DNA of 64,000 nt, from assembly GCA_951812655.1 (NCBI GenBank), contig OX638319.1, positions 558,001 to 622,000 of the forward strand, written 5' to 3'. Position numbers and translations under genes: made by a program. This stretch comes from an uncultured Candidatus Nitrosopumilus sp. (GTDB taxonomy: Archaea > Thermoproteota > Nitrososphaeria > Nitrososphaerales > Nitrosopumilaceae). A model generated the notes under the pieces. The model was not told where the DNA came from and did not search any database. It worked only from the letters and a program-made list of their open reading frames with translations. Below are positions 29,327-37,990 of this stretch, piece by piece; the first letter of the stretch is position 1; the number at the start of each line of letters is the position of its first letter.

Positions 29327-30061
29327 TTGGGTAAAAGACCATTAGTACGAAGACGCGGCCGTGGAGGTAACCAATTCAGATCTACATCCACTGGCAAAGT
29401 AGGCTCAAGAGCCAATTATCCACGTTTTCCATTGTCTGAACAACATCAGGGTGAAATAATTGATTTGATTCATGAACGTGGTAGAGAAGCACCATTGTCT
29501 AAAATTAGATTTGAAGATGGTTCTGTTTCATTCGTGCCTGCAGTTCTTGGAACTACTGTAGGTGCAACATTACAATTTGGATTAAAATCAAAAATTGAAA
29601 AAGGAAATGTCATTAGTGTTCAAAATATTCCTGATGGTACGATTGTATGTAATATCGAAAAACATTTTGGAGATGGTGGTGCTATTGTGAAGTCTGCAGG
29701 AACTAATGCAACTATATTTTCTCATGGTGATGATGGTGTAACTGTTAAACTGCCATCTGGAAAATTTGCTACTCTTAATCCAAAAAATAGGGCCATGATC
29801 GGTACCCTTGCTGGAGGTGGTGCTAGTGAGCGACACTTTATGAGTGCTGGTAACAAGTGGCGCAGTTTTAAAGCAAAAGGAAAGAAATATCCAATTGTGA
29901 GAGGTGTTGCTCAAGCAGCTTATGTTCACCCACACGGTGGTGGTCGTCACCAACATGTTGGTCAGAGTTCAACCGTTTCGAGAGATGCTCCTCCTGGTGC
30001 GAAGGTAGGTAGTATTGCTGCTAGAAAAACAGGTAGAGCTAGAATTAAAGAAAGAAAGTAG
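29327..30061 (+). CDS. rpl2: Large ribosomal subunit protein uL2
   Basis: A 244-residue L2 protein. It has the N-terminal GKRPLVRRRGRGGNQFRS segment, an OB-like core, and the C-terminal VAQAAYVHPHGGGRHQHVG motif that lies near the peptidyl transferase centre. The start is TTG at 29327. The gene stands alone here; it is not flanked by the L23/S19 genes of the S10 cluster, so it has its own promoter. The upstream region is filled by the 32-bp repeat array. Confidence 0.97.
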   Translation: MGKRPLVRRRGRGGNQFRSTSTGKVGSRANYPRFPLSEQHQGEIIDLIHERGREAPLSKIRFEDGSVSFVPAVLGTTVGATLQFGLKSKIEKGNVISVQNIPDGTIVCNIEKHFGDGGAIVKSAGTNATIFSHGDDGVTVKLPSGKFATLNPKNRAMIGTLAGGGASERHFMSAGNKWRSFKAKGKKYPIVRGVAQAAYVHPHGGGRHQHVGQSSTVSRDAPPGAKVGSIAARKTGRARIKERK

Positions 30062-30111
30062 TTTTTACTTTAGCCTAAAATTGATTAATAGTATGCTGGA
30101 TTAATTTTTTC

Positions 30112-30390
30112 ATGCACAATCAACGTGTTAGGATTTTTGTAACTGGAAAAGTACAAGGTGTTTTTTTCCGTCAGTCACTGAAAGTAATGGCAAAGAAAAA
30201 CAATGTTTTTGGTTGGGTTAGAAATCTCAAGGATGGTCGTGTTGAAGCTATTTTAGAAGGAGACGAAGAAAAAGTCAGCATGTTAATTGAATGGACTCAT
30301 GGAGGGCCAGCTAATTCCCGGGTTGAGGATGTGCATATACGGAATGAAAAATTTAATGCAGAATTTTCAAAATTCGATGTTTTGTATTAA
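30112..30390 (+). CDS. acyP: Acylphosphatase
   Basis: A 92-residue protein with the complete acylphosphatase signature. VQGVFFRQ carries the catalytic arginine (about residue 20), and GWVRNLKDGRVEAILEG carries the catalytic asparagine about 18 residues later. It hydrolyses acyl phosphates such as 1,3-bisphosphoglycerate and carbamoyl phosphate. Length is typical. It is 50 bp downstream of rpl2, and its last 4 bp overlap the convergent gene. Confidence 0.94.
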   Translation: MHNQRVRIFVTGKVQGVFFRQSLKVMAKKNNVFGWVRNLKDGRVEAILEGDEEKVSMLIEWTHGGPANSRVEDVHIRNEKFNAEFSKFDVLY

Positions 30391-30719
30391 TGAATATTTT
30401 CAAATGCATCTTTGATACTTTGACTAAATTCTGAAATTTTTTGTTCCTTTTTAATTTTAATAATTGTTATTGGGTCTTTTCGACTTTTTTGAATTTTAAT
30501 TATGACTCCTTCATTCTCAGGTTCTACATCTACAAACCATCTGAATGTAATTGATTTACAAAAAACAACTCTGTGCATTCTGATGTCTTCTATCACTTTG
30601 TCTCCTAATGAGAAGCAAAATTCTCTAATTGAATCAAATAAAGGCAATACTGGACTTGGAATTTGTCTTTTAAAGTCCTCATAACTTCTCTTTTTTCCAA
30701 ATGAGATTATTCCTTCCAT
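30387..30719 (-). CDS. Hypothetical protein, DUF5655-like
   Basis: A 110-residue soluble protein. Its order of a helical LPLFDSIREFCFSLGDKV segment followed by FRWFVDVEPENEGVIIKIQ strands resembles the DUF5655 domain found at the C-terminus of some predicted nucleic-acid-associated or transport-like proteins. No catalytic residues are recognisable. It overlaps acyP by 4 bp at its 3' end and lies just beyond the 3' end of the SRP RNA gene. Confidence 0.55.
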   Translation of the reverse strand: MEGIISFGKKRSYEDFKRQIPSPVLPLFDSIREFCFSLGDKVIEDIRMHRVVFCKSITFRWFVDVEPENEGVIIKIQKSRKDPITIIKIKKEQKISEFSQSIKDAFENIH

Positions 30720-30748
30720 ATGATTACAAATTTGATTTTAATTATAAA

Positions 30749-31064
30749 GGTAGTAGATCTGTCGGTTCCAGTCTAGACGAATAGCCCCTTTTCAAGGCAT
30801 ACAAGATCCGCCACGTTGACGAGGAAGCGTGGATGCCCCACCTTAGGATTGCTCCCTCCCGGACCTCATCCCTTTCAATGGTTCGGTCTTAGAAGTTATC
30901 CCTTCGGATATTTCTAGTCCTGCAACCACCCGCCTCGGCGTGATTTCATTTCCGCACACCAAGCGGGAATTATCCTTCTAGAGATTTACCCAACAGTTGC
31001 TGATCTCTGCATATAGCCGGTTTCAGAATAGGGTACGGCTGGCACCCTGATCCTATCTACTACC
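30749..31064 (-). ncRNA. Signal recognition particle 7S RNA
   Basis: A 316-nt region on the minus strand. The 5' ggtagtagat pairs exactly with the 3' atctactacc, forming the archaeal helix 1. The 5' Alu part has ctgaaaccggctatatgc, close to the archaeal helix 3-4 region. The S domain carries gaggtccgggagggagcaat, the conserved SRP54-binding helix 8 loop. Length matches archaeal SRP RNAs of about 300-320 nt. A TATA-like element (minus strand aaatataa, 31085-31092) lies about 24 bp before the 5' end. Confidence 0.95.
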
Positions 31065-31084
31065 GTTTTTCCTTAGAATTTATG

Positions 31085-31092
31085 TTATATTT
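31085..31092 (-). promoter_or_regulatory. TATA-like box of the SRP RNA gene
   Basis: The minus-strand sequence aaatataa is centred about 24 bp upstream of the SRP RNA 5' end deduced from helix 1 (31064). It lies between the tRNA thiolase stop codon and the RNA gene, so the RNA can be transcribed independently. Confidence 0.6.
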
Positions 31093-31095
31093 GCA

Positions 31096-32010
31096 TTAGG
31101 TTTGATTTTCTTTTAGTTTTAATACCGTGCTACAAACTGAGCATATGCCACTTGTACATTCATTTCCGCATTGTTCACATCTTCTTCTTTTTTTAGAATT
31201 TGAGTTTTTTACAATTTGTGATACTTTGAGAATTGACTGATACATGTTATTTTTAATGCCACTGTGCTGGGTTTCTAATGAATTTAGAAACTCACGAATT
31301 TCTGTTCTTATTCCTTCATTCATGTGGGGGCAGGGTTCTGATTGAAATGGCATGTCATTTGTAAATGCGTAAAAAACTATTTCGGATTCGTATATCTCAC
31401 AAAACGGCTTTATTTTTCTTAAAGAATTTGTAGATGTGTCTGGATCCATCCATCCGATTTTTTTTGTGTCGCCTGAAAGCATATTTATCACAAACGTTTG
31501 TAATGTATCATCTAGATTGTGACCTGTTGCAATCACATCTGCACCTATGTCTTTTGCCGCATGTTCCATTGCACGTCTTCTAAGTGTACCGCAAATCGAG
31601 CATGACGATGTTTTTTCACCCTCTCTTAGTTCCAATGCCTCATCAAGTGTTAATTCAAACAGATCTTTGTAAGAATATACTTTATGTTCTACGTTTAATT
31701 CCTTGCAAATTTTTTCAACAATTTCCAATGCCTCATTTCTATATCCTGGAATTCCTTCGTCAATTGTAATTGCCTTTATTTTAAAACTGTGAGTTGATGC
31801 CATTTCATTAATGATTTTTAATAATGCTAACGAATCTTTTCCACCTGATACTGCAACGGCCACCAATTCGTTATGTTGAATCATATTGTATTTTGAAATG
31901 GTTTTAGCGGTTTTTTTTACAATTGATTTTGAAAAACATTCAGAGCACAGTTTTTCTCCAGAATATTTTCTGGTATATGCAGCTTGATTTTCACATCTAT
32001 CACAAATCAC
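31096..32010 (-). CDS. tRNA 2-thiolation protein (TtuA/NcsA/Ctu1 family)
   Basis: A 304-residue PP-loop ATPase. SGGKDS lies about residues 55-60. Zinc cysteines are visible at the N-terminus (CDRC, CSEC) and at the C-terminus (CEQC, CSVC). The internal SCSIC pair and EPCPH cysteine match the three ligands of the [4Fe-4S] cluster in TtuA. The protein adds sulfur to a tRNA uridine: the wobble position in NcsA/Ctu1 or U54 in TtuA; the sequence does not separate these. Its TATA-like box lies just upstream (about 32028-32035, minus strand). Confidence 0.87.
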   Translation of the reverse strand: MICDRCENQAAYTRKYSGEKLCSECFSKSIVKKTAKTISKYNMIQHNELVAVAVSGGKDSLALLKIINEMASTHSFKIKAITIDEGIPGYRNEALEIVEKICKELNVEHKVYSYKDLFELTLDEALELREGEKTSSCSICGTLRRRAMEHAAKDIGADVIATGHNLDDTLQTFVINMLSGDTKKIGWMDPDTSTNSLRKIKPFCEIYESEIVFYAFTNDMPFQSEPCPHMNEGIRTEIREFLNSLETQHSGIKNNMYQSILKVSQIVKNSNSKKRRRCEQCGNECTSGICSVCSTVLKLKENQT

Positions 32011-32181
32011 ATACTTGTGTACTCTTTTCTATTAATGATTCTTTAGGTAGTTTCCAGAATTCAACCTCTATTCATATTTATTTCAATTTCATAAATGGGT
32101 AATTTTGAAACATTAGTACATCTTTCATTATCTTGATTTTGATAAATTGAGTAAAAGGATATATGCTATTTTTTTCGGCGA

Positions 32182-33390
32182 TCAATCTAATATGCATTCA
32201 TGACAAACTGCTCTACCTAATGACGCATAACTGCATTTACTAGCATTTTCAATTGGAACTCCCCATCTTTCCTTTGGTTCTGAAAAGCAAGTATTGATAT
32301 CTCCAACCCCAAATGCTGTATAGAAAAGGATTAGATCCTTATTGTCTTTAACAACCGTTGGTGCCATGATGCCCCAATTATCAAAAGCATCTGTCGTTCC
32401 TTTTGTCAATATAATCTTCTCGTCAGACCATGTATTTCCTTGATCTTCTGAAACTCTAATTCCTATTTTCTGATCTTTATGAGCTTCTCCGTTCCCACCT
32501 CCTGTGGTAGTGAACAAATAATTCTTCCCGTTGAATTCTGTAATTTCCATTATGTTGGTTCTTTTCAGTATTGGTTCAGACGATCTATCAATTAGGTTCA
32601 AATCAGAATCTAGTGTTGCTTTTCCCATACCTACTCCCTTGATAATGCCCGGATCTGTTGACTTGTCCAGAGGTATGTCTTCCTTTAATTCCAAACCGAC
32701 ATAATACACCTCAAAATTACCATTTCGGTAAATCACACTCGGTTCTTGCGTGTTCATATCAAAATGACCTATTGGGTTTCCAGGTATTACGGGTGCATCT
32801 CGACCATTGCGGTCAAATAATGCATTTTCAACCATCAGTTTTTGATATACTGTTTCTTCATTCAAGGTTAACGTTGCTGCCCCAATTTGGTATCGAACTC
32901 TGTTTTCGGGTGCATAAGCGCTGTAAAACATGACCAGTTCATCATCAACTTTGATGACATTTGCTGTTTCAATTTGTTGATCCCAATAATTTTTATCGTT
33001 TTGAATTACCGGAGTTGGTCTGAATTCCCATGTGAGTCCTTTGTCTGCGGAGAAAGCGTATCCAATTGTATACAATCCCTCATCGTAAAGATCACAATTA
33101 GAAAGATCAGCAGGATTATGTGAATATTGTAAGGATAACCCATCATTACAAAATGCATTTGAATAGAACAAGTGGTATCCTGATTCATCTTTTAGGACAA
33201 ATGGATCTGATGTTGTTGTCGGAAGACCAAGCATGCCAGTACTGATAACAGAGACATCTGATGGCTCTTTAACAAAATTTAAACTTGAGTTATTTGCTTC
33301 ACTTTCATTTTTTGCAGAGTTTCCAACAACAATCAAAAATAATATAACTAAAATTGCTGCAAACCCGACTGCGACAATTACTTTCTTCAT
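32182..33390 (-). CDS. Secreted/anchored beta-propeller protein, glycosidase-like
   Basis: A 402-residue protein with an N-terminal signal or anchor helix (VIVAVGFAAILVILFLIVV). The rest repeats propeller-type blades with motifs such as SDPFVLKDESGYHLFYS, DDELVMFYSAY, QEPSVIYRNGNFEVYYVG and NKDLILFYTAFG, which is the pattern of five-bladed GH43/GH32-like folds. Several Asp and Glu residues fall in typical positions, but I cannot assign catalytic residues. Four late cysteines (CFSE, CSYA, CHEC) may form disulfides. Possible role: exopolysaccharide processing or glycan binding outside the cell. Confidence 0.65.
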   Translation of the reverse strand: MKKVIVAVGFAAILVILFLIVVGNSAKNESEANNSSLNFVKEPSDVSVISTGMLGLPTTTSDPFVLKDESGYHLFYSNAFCNDGLSLQYSHNPADLSNCDLYDEGLYTIGYAFSADKGLTWEFRPTPVIQNDKNYWDQQIETANVIKVDDELVMFYSAYAPENRVRYQIGAATLTLNEETVYQKLMVENALFDRNGRDAPVIPGNPIGHFDMNTQEPSVIYRNGNFEVYYVGLELKEDIPLDKSTDPGIIKGVGMGKATLDSDLNLIDRSSEPILKRTNIMEITEFNGKNYLFTTTGGGNGEAHKDQKIGIRVSEDQGNTWSDEKIILTKGTTDAFDNWGIMAPTVVKDNKDLILFYTAFGVGDINTCFSEPKERWGVPIENASKCSYASLGRAVCHECILD

Positions 33391-33694
33391 GTCCAGAACT
33401 TAGGAAAATCCAGTATTATAATTTGCTATCTTTTTTAACGTATAAGATATGTCAGTCATTAATTGAGATGCATTTTTTATTTACATTTTTTCATCATTTT
33501 TATCTAAGCATTTTCTGATATTGGATATGATCAATTATGGTTTCAGTTTTAGAAATTTAATGTTTAAAAATTGTTTTCCAAGTCAAAGCCAATTCATATG
33601 GATATGAATTAAATTCACATTCTGTTGTAAAAACCAGTTCTAGATACACAATACGTTGTAGCCTGATAACAATCCGTGATATTTTAGGAATTAT
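33391..33694. other. Gene-free 304-bp interval
   Basis: AT-rich spacer between the propeller gene and the upstream protease, both on the minus strand. I see no convincing coding frame or RNA fold. A plus-strand direct/inverted motif ttcatatggatatgaat (about 33592-33608) forms a short palindrome. The right part should hold the 3' end signals of the protease gene and the left part the propeller promoter. Confidence 0.5.
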
Positions 33695-34891
33695 CTATAT
33701 TGTAAACCATCCGGATTTCATGTATGATAAAGCAATGTTGAGGCCAAATAGGGCAAATGTAAATGCGTAAATTCCCCACATGATGATATTGACAGACTTC
33801 TCAGAAACTCTTTTATCGATTATAATGTAGATGAATTTCCCACCATCTAATATTGGCAGAGGGAGCATATTGATTATTCCGATGAAGAATGAAATCATCC
33901 ATAACCATAACAAGAACATGGAAACATTTGGATCATTCCATTCTATGAAATTCAATACAGGAGTGTATGCAAATGAATTGTCTCTCATTATGCCTATTAG
34001 GCCTCTATCCGGATCATCGGGTGATGGCATCACTTCTAGTCCAAATTCTAATGCATTACTGTCCCTCAGTACCGAAATGGTAGCCGTTTCTCCTGGATTT
34101 AGGAGTGGAAAGTCTACTGGACTGTGAATCGGTATACCGTTAATTGAAGTGATAATGTCATTTGCAAGCAATCCCGCCTTTTCAGCTCCTGAATTCTCTA
34201 TAATTGAAAGTACAAGTACTCCTTCGGGCTCTTCAAAAAATATTCCTAAAAGAGGTTCTGGTAATACCATTGCAAAAAATGGGTTTGTTAGTAACACGGC
34301 TCCTAACACCAATGCAAAAATTACATTTGATGTTGCTCCGGCGCCAATAACTCTCAATTTTGATATCTTTTTTGCTTTTTCAAATTCCTCTTCATCAGGT
34401 TCCACGAATCCTGCAAACATGGCAACAAAAATTGCAAAACCTCCTGTCTTGATTTTGATTTTTTCCAGTGCTGCAACTATGCCATGTGCACCTTCATGTA
34501 TTACTAGGACTATTGGAATCGATAGTAAGAAATACGTGATTGCGGGTGCAGATGTTAATGTAACTCCAGGAATTAGTACCGTTAGTTCTGAGAATTCTGA
34601 TTGCGCTACAAAAAAGTTTGAAACGTTATTTAGCAAAAACCAAAATGCAAATCCCATCATTATGAAACCTGCAACTACACTAACATCAGCAAATACCCTG
34701 ATGAGTTTTCTCGTTCTACCGAGTAATCTGATTAAAACATCATTGACTCCCTTATTCTTGTAAACTAAGCTGTATGGTTTGATCTGAAAACCATATTTTT
34801 CAAATTTTAAAGCTTTTGCAACAACTACGACTATTATCCATGCCATTAAGACATAGATGATGTTATTTTGAGTAATAAAATCAAGATCCAA
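33695..34891 (-). CDS. Site-2 protease family membrane metalloprotease (M50)
   Basis: A 398-residue polytopic protein. VIHEGAHG supplies the HExxH zinc site, and LPLPILDGGKF the second zinc-ligand motif (LDG). Between them lies a PDZ-like domain (VLSIIENSGAEKAGLLANDIITSING). The topology with two N-terminal helices, an active-site helix and a C-terminal helix fits archaeal S2P relatives. It should cleave membrane-embedded substrates such as regulators. It is divergent from cutA across 44 bp. Confidence 0.88.
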   Translation of the reverse strand: MDLDFITQNNIIYVLMAWIIVVVVAKALKFEKYGFQIKPYSLVYKNKGVNDVLIRLLGRTRKLIRVFADVSVVAGFIMMGFAFWFLLNNVSNFFVAQSEFSELTVLIPGVTLTSAPAITYFLLSIPIVLVIHEGAHGIVAALEKIKIKTGGFAIFVAMFAGFVEPDEEEFEKAKKISKLRVIGAGATSNVIFALVLGAVLLTNPFFAMVLPEPLLGIFFEEPEGVLVLSIIENSGAEKAGLLANDIITSINGIPIHSPVDFPLLNPGETATISVLRDSNALEFGLEVMPSPDDPDRGLIGIMRDNSFAYTPVLNFIEWNDPNVSMFLLWLWMISFFIGIINMLPLPILDGGKFIYIIIDKRVSEKSVNIIMWGIYAFTFALFGLNIALSYMKSGWFTI

Positions 34892-34935
34892 ACTAATTGT
34901 TAATTTTTTTAAAGTACGGACATTTATCGGTTACT

Positions 34936-35247
34936 ATGAAACCTGTTCTAATCCTCTCTACATATCCTACAAAAAAATCAATTTCTAAAATTGCTGTTGA
35001 ACTCGTAAAAAATAAAACAGTTGCTTGTGTAAATATTTCCAAAATTTCTTCAGTATATTCATGGAAAAATAAAGTAGAGCAAACCTCTGAATACTTGGCA
35101 ATATTCAAAACCATTAGAAAAAATAAAACTGTTCTTAAAAAGAAAATCAAAGAAACTCATCCATATGAGGTTCCAGAAATAGTTGAAATTGATACTTTAT
35201 CTGTAAACCAGTCATATCTAAATTGGTTAGTACAATCTACGAACTAA
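34936..35247 (+). CDS. cutA: CutA1-family protein
   Basis: A 103-residue protein beginning MKPVLILSTYPTKKS. The VACVNISKISSVYSWKNKVEQTSEYLAIFKT core and THPYEVPEIVEI segment are the CutA1 signature. CutA forms very stable trimers; a role in divalent cation tolerance was proposed in bacteria and the archaeal function is unclear. I chose ATG at 34936 rather than an upstream start at 34897, because the family begins at this position and a TATA-like stretch lies about 25-30 bp before it. It converges with pelA with a 4-bp overlap. Confidence 0.9.
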   Translation: MKPVLILSTYPTKKSISKIAVELVKNKTVACVNISKISSVYSWKNKVEQTSEYLAIFKTIRKNKTVLKKKIKETHPYEVPEIVEIDTLSVNQSYLNWLVQSTN

Positions 35248-36296
35248 TATTCAATTGAATATCGTAATAAGGATACTATTCCACCTAAGCCTGTTACTCT
35301 TAAACCGATATCTGTAGAAGAATCAACACTGTAAATTTTTACACCGTTATTTTCTAATTCGTTAAGAAAATCCATAATTTCCTGTTCATCATTATCCTGA
35401 ATAATTTTGTCAGAAAAAACCACAGATTCTACTGCTCCCAATTTATTTGCGTGAAATGTCTCATTGTGGCCCATGGTGAATTTTTTGCTTTTTTGATTTG
35501 CAAGTACCATCACTTCATCAATAATTGATGAGACCTTGGCTAACTTGCTGTCTGACATTATTTCTTGCATTGTTTTTGATTTTGTAAAAATATAAATTCC
35601 GTCTTCTCCTCCTGAATCAATTCCTTCTACAACTTGGATTTTAGATTTTTGTATCTTTTGTGATTTTTCAATAAAATTGGCGAATCTTTTTTTTGTTTCA
35701 CCCGGACCAAAAATAATTACTACATCTTCTTTCTTGAAAATGGTTAGTATGGCTTGATGCACTTTTTCAAAAAATTTCTCAATATTGAAATTAGTTTTGT
35801 ATCTTTTTCCTCCTGAGCCAGAATAAATGTTTGGCATAAATTCTAAATGTGTTCCCCTGAGTCTTGCGATTCCGCTATCACTGGTATCTATTGCAACCAT
35901 TACAAAACCCATTTGCTCATTACTTGATTCTAAAAGTTTTTTTTCTGCTAAAGACCATTTTTTCTTTGATATAGTTATTCCATCATTGAATTTTAAGATA
36001 AATGAATGATGTGAACCGTGAGGTACAGATTCATTACTTGATTCAAAAATTGTTCCACCTATTCTTAATCTATCCAATACATCATCCAGTGAGATTTTTT
36101 CTATCATCAGTGAAATTCTGACTTTGATCCTTTCTCCTTTATCTGGTCTGGAATAGTCTTTGTCTTGTTTTAGAACTCTTGTAGTGTCACCAACCACTCT
36201 GTCATTTTTTTTAATTACGCGACGTAAGTTCAAAAGATCTTCGGAATCTTCAGGTATGACTGAAATTGAATTCTCATCTATTACTTTGATTATCAT
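35244..36296 (-). CDS. pelA: Ribosome rescue factor aPelota (Dom34)
   Basis: A 350-residue protein with the three Pelota domains: an Sm-like N-terminal domain (VIPEDSEDLLNLRRVI, GGTIFESSNESVPHGSHHSF), a central domain (MGFVMVAIDTSDSGIARL) and an L7Ae-like C-terminal domain. It resembles eRF1 but lacks the GGQ and NIKS motifs. With aEF1alpha or ABCE1 it splits stalled ribosomes. Length is standard for archaea. Confidence 0.93.
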   Translation of the reverse strand: MIIKVIDENSISVIPEDSEDLLNLRRVIKKNDRVVGDTTRVLKQDKDYSRPDKGERIKVRISLMIEKISLDDVLDRLRIGGTIFESSNESVPHGSHHSFILKFNDGITISKKKWSLAEKKLLESSNEQMGFVMVAIDTSDSGIARLRGTHLEFMPNIYSGSGGKRYKTNFNIEKFFEKVHQAILTIFKKEDVVIIFGPGETKKRFANFIEKSQKIQKSKIQVVEGIDSGGEDGIYIFTKSKTMQEIMSDSKLAKVSSIIDEVMVLANQKSKKFTMGHNETFHANKLGAVESVVFSDKIIQDNDEQEIMDFLNELENNGVKIYSVDSSTDIGLRVTGLGGIVSLLRYSIEY

Positions 36297-36329
36297 CGTA
36301 TTGTTTTCCTAATCTATAAAAAATAGAGT

Positions 36330-36731
36330 TTAACTTGTTGTTTCTTCAGATTTTTTCTTCAGATAACTCTCAACCCAATCCAAAGTAAGAACACCTGCTT
36401 CAGCTAAATTCGTAAGAGAGTTTGATGAAGCATCTCCGCTCACTTTCCCATTATTTCTCTTAATTTGTCTCCATTTTAGAGATGTGTTTCCACTTTTTGA
36501 ATTGTAAATAATCCCTAAAACATCCCTTCCATTGACGAATGTGATGTCTCTGATTTTCTTTAAAGTAACTTTATCAGCTGCTTCTACGTATATGGCTCCA
36601 AGATTGTCTTCTCTTTCAGCAAAAACTTCAAAATCATCCAAATAGCTTCTTGGTGCATATGATTGGCATGTACTAGAAATTACAAACCTTCTAAAACTTT
36701 CTAATGATGCTGGAGTGTCAATCGTTACCAT
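36330..36731 (-). CDS. Hypothetical protein (133 aa)
   Basis: A soluble 133-residue protein beginning MVTIDTPASLESFRRFV, with a lysine-rich central part and a C-terminal NSLTNLAEAGVLTLDWVESYLKKK helix. I recognise no family, signal peptide or metal motif. It lies 33 bp upstream of pelA on the same strand, so the two may be co-transcribed, which would hint at a translation-linked role; this is weak inference. Confidence 0.65.
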   Translation of the reverse strand: MVTIDTPASLESFRRFVISSTCQSYAPRSYLDDFEVFAEREDNLGAIYVEAADKVTLKKIRDITFVNGRDVLGIIYNSKSGNTSLKWRQIKRNNGKVSGDASSNSLTNLAEAGVLTLDWVESYLKKKSEETTS

Positions 36732-36740
36732 TTTTAATGA

Positions 36741-36875
36741 TTAAGCTATTAGCCATTTATCAAGCTTCTTGAAAGACTCAATAGGAATACGCATAAAATA
36801 TGGTTTACGGGCAGTGATGTACCTATCCCTTTGATTGATGATGAGGATCTTGAGTTCTGAGCCTGTCTTAGGATT
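36741..36875 (-). other. Protein-like open frame without a usual start codon
   Basis: On the minus strand, between TAA at 36876-36878 and TAA at 36741-36743, a frame of 44 codons reads like protein (for example LIINQRDRYITARKPYFMR then IPIESFKKLDKWLIA). The only ATG, GTG or TTG is ATG 17 codons before the end. Either the frame is a decayed gene, the start is unusual, or it is chance. It ends 9 bp before the ATG of the 133-residue gene at 36731. Confidence 0.35.
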
Positions 36876-36902
36876 TTAATTGATGAAATTGACCAAAAAT
36901 AT

Positions 36903-37322
36903 ATGAAGTTTTTAACTGAGTATCTGACATTTAAAGTAAAAACTCGAAGAGCCTTTGTCAATATTACTCCTGATGTAAAAAATTTAGTCGTAAAAAGCAA
37001 AATCAAAGAGGGATTATGTCTTGTAAATGCAATGCACATCACGGCGAGTGTTTTCATAAATGATAATGAATTAGGTTTGCATAGTGATTATGAAAAATGG
37101 CTAGAAAATTTGGCACCACACCAACCAATTTCCCAGTATGAACACAACAACACTGGTGAGGATAACGCTGATGCTCATCTTAAAAGACAAGTAATGGGAA
37201 GAGAAGTAGTAGTTGCTATCACAAATGGTAAATTGGATTTTGGACCTTGGGAAGAAATTTTCTATGGAGAATTTGATGGAAATAGATCAAAAAGAGTTTT
37301 AGTCAAAATTATTGGCGAGTAA
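36903..37322 (+). CDS. YjbQ/UPF0047 family protein
   Basis: A 139-residue protein of the YjbQ family. It has [31 protein letters not shown] and the C-terminal [20 protein letters not shown] signature, all conserved. Members have weak thiamine-phosphate synthase activity in bacteria (secondary activity); the archaeal function is not established. Start ATG at 36903. It abuts the convergent small zinc protein with no spacer. Confidence 0.9.
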   Translation: MKFLTEYLTFKVKTRRAFVNITPDVKNLVVKSKIKEGLCLVNAMHITASVFINDNELGLHSDYEKWLENLAPHQPISQYEHNNTGEDNADAHLKRQVMGREVVVAITNGKLDFGPWEEIFYGEFDGNRSKRVLVKIIGE

Positions 37323-37487
37323 TCATCCGAAGTCTGCGTCACGCTTTTGACTCTGTGATTCATTCTTTCGTGCTGCTTCTCTATATTCATCATCGTGATT
37401 TTGTGGTCCATGTCCACATTTAACACACGCAATTTTGAATCCGTCATCATTTTTCTCATATGTTTCACAACCACAGAAACATGCCAT
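37323..37487 (-). CDS. Small zinc-ribbon-like protein (54 aa)
   Basis: A 54-residue frame starting MACFCGCETYEKNDDGFKIA and continuing CVKCGHGPQNHDDEY, with a charged C-terminus. The CxCxC and CxxCGH elements suggest a single zinc site. Its stop abuts the yjbQ stop with no gap (tail-to-tail at 37322/37323). Function unknown; it may bind nucleic acid or a partner protein. Confidence 0.72.
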   Translation of the reverse strand: MACFCGCETYEKNDDGFKIACVKCGHGPQNHDDEYREAARKNESQSQKRDADFG

Positions 37488-37539
37488 GTTAGATAATGCG
37501 CCTCTGAGAAGATATATCTTTTGGGATGAAAATTTTCAT

Positions 37540-37989
37540 TTAAGCTGATTTACAGCATTCGCCCATTGGAATTTCATGATCATGAGGACATTTTCTTGGA
37601 TGTTTTAACATTACACAAAGTGCATCTGTAAACTGTTTGTTCATGTGATGTTCTATTCCACATACCATTTCCTCATCGATTTCTACTTTAAGTGCACTAT
37701 CCATAAGAACTTCTAACAATCTGCTGTTTCTCATCATGCTTGCCCCTATCCTTTCCCCCTCTTCTGTGAGCCTTACGCCGGCTTTGTTGTAGTTTACAAG
37801 ATTTTTATCGTTTAATTTTTTGAGCATTTGAACGACGCTTGGTTGTCTAATGTTGAGCATCTTTGCAATTGTACTGATTTTTACTTCTTCTCCTCTTTCT
37901 TTGATGTGCCATACTGCTTTGAGATACATTTCTACGTGTTCAGCTTCTGCCGTTCCTACAAACAGAACTTCATCGTTAAGGATGTCCAT
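37540..37989 (-). CDS. DtxR/MntR-type metal-dependent regulator
   Basis: A 149-residue protein. The N-terminal winged helix (AEHVEMYLKAVWHIKERGEEVKI, then MLNIRQPSVVQMLKKLNDK) is the DtxR/MntR DNA-binding domain, and GIEHHMNKQFTDALC matches the metal-binding dimerisation helix. It ends HPRKCPHDHEIPMGECCKSA, with extra cysteines and histidines that could bind metal; there is no SH3-like domain. It should regulate iron or manganese uptake. It follows the TrmB-like gene by 1 bp. Confidence 0.87.
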   Translation of the reverse strand: MDILNDEVLFVGTAEAEHVEMYLKAVWHIKERGEEVKISTIAKMLNIRQPSVVQMLKKLNDKNLVNYNKAGVRLTEEGERIGASMMRNSRLLEVLMDSALKVEIDEEMVCGIEHHMNKQFTDALCVMLKHPRKCPHDHEIPMGECCKSA

Positions 37990-37990
37990 A

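Noticed and set aside
29212-29415. Minus-strand open frame across the repeat array and the start of rpl2
   Set aside because: It is antisense to the conserved uL2 N-terminus and derives from repeated DNA.
36837-36885. C/D box sRNA-like pattern (tgatga, 12 nt, ctga, then another tgatga)
   Set aside because: The second C-type box is 20 nt from the first D-type box and no final D box follows at the right distance; the region also reads as protein on the other strand.
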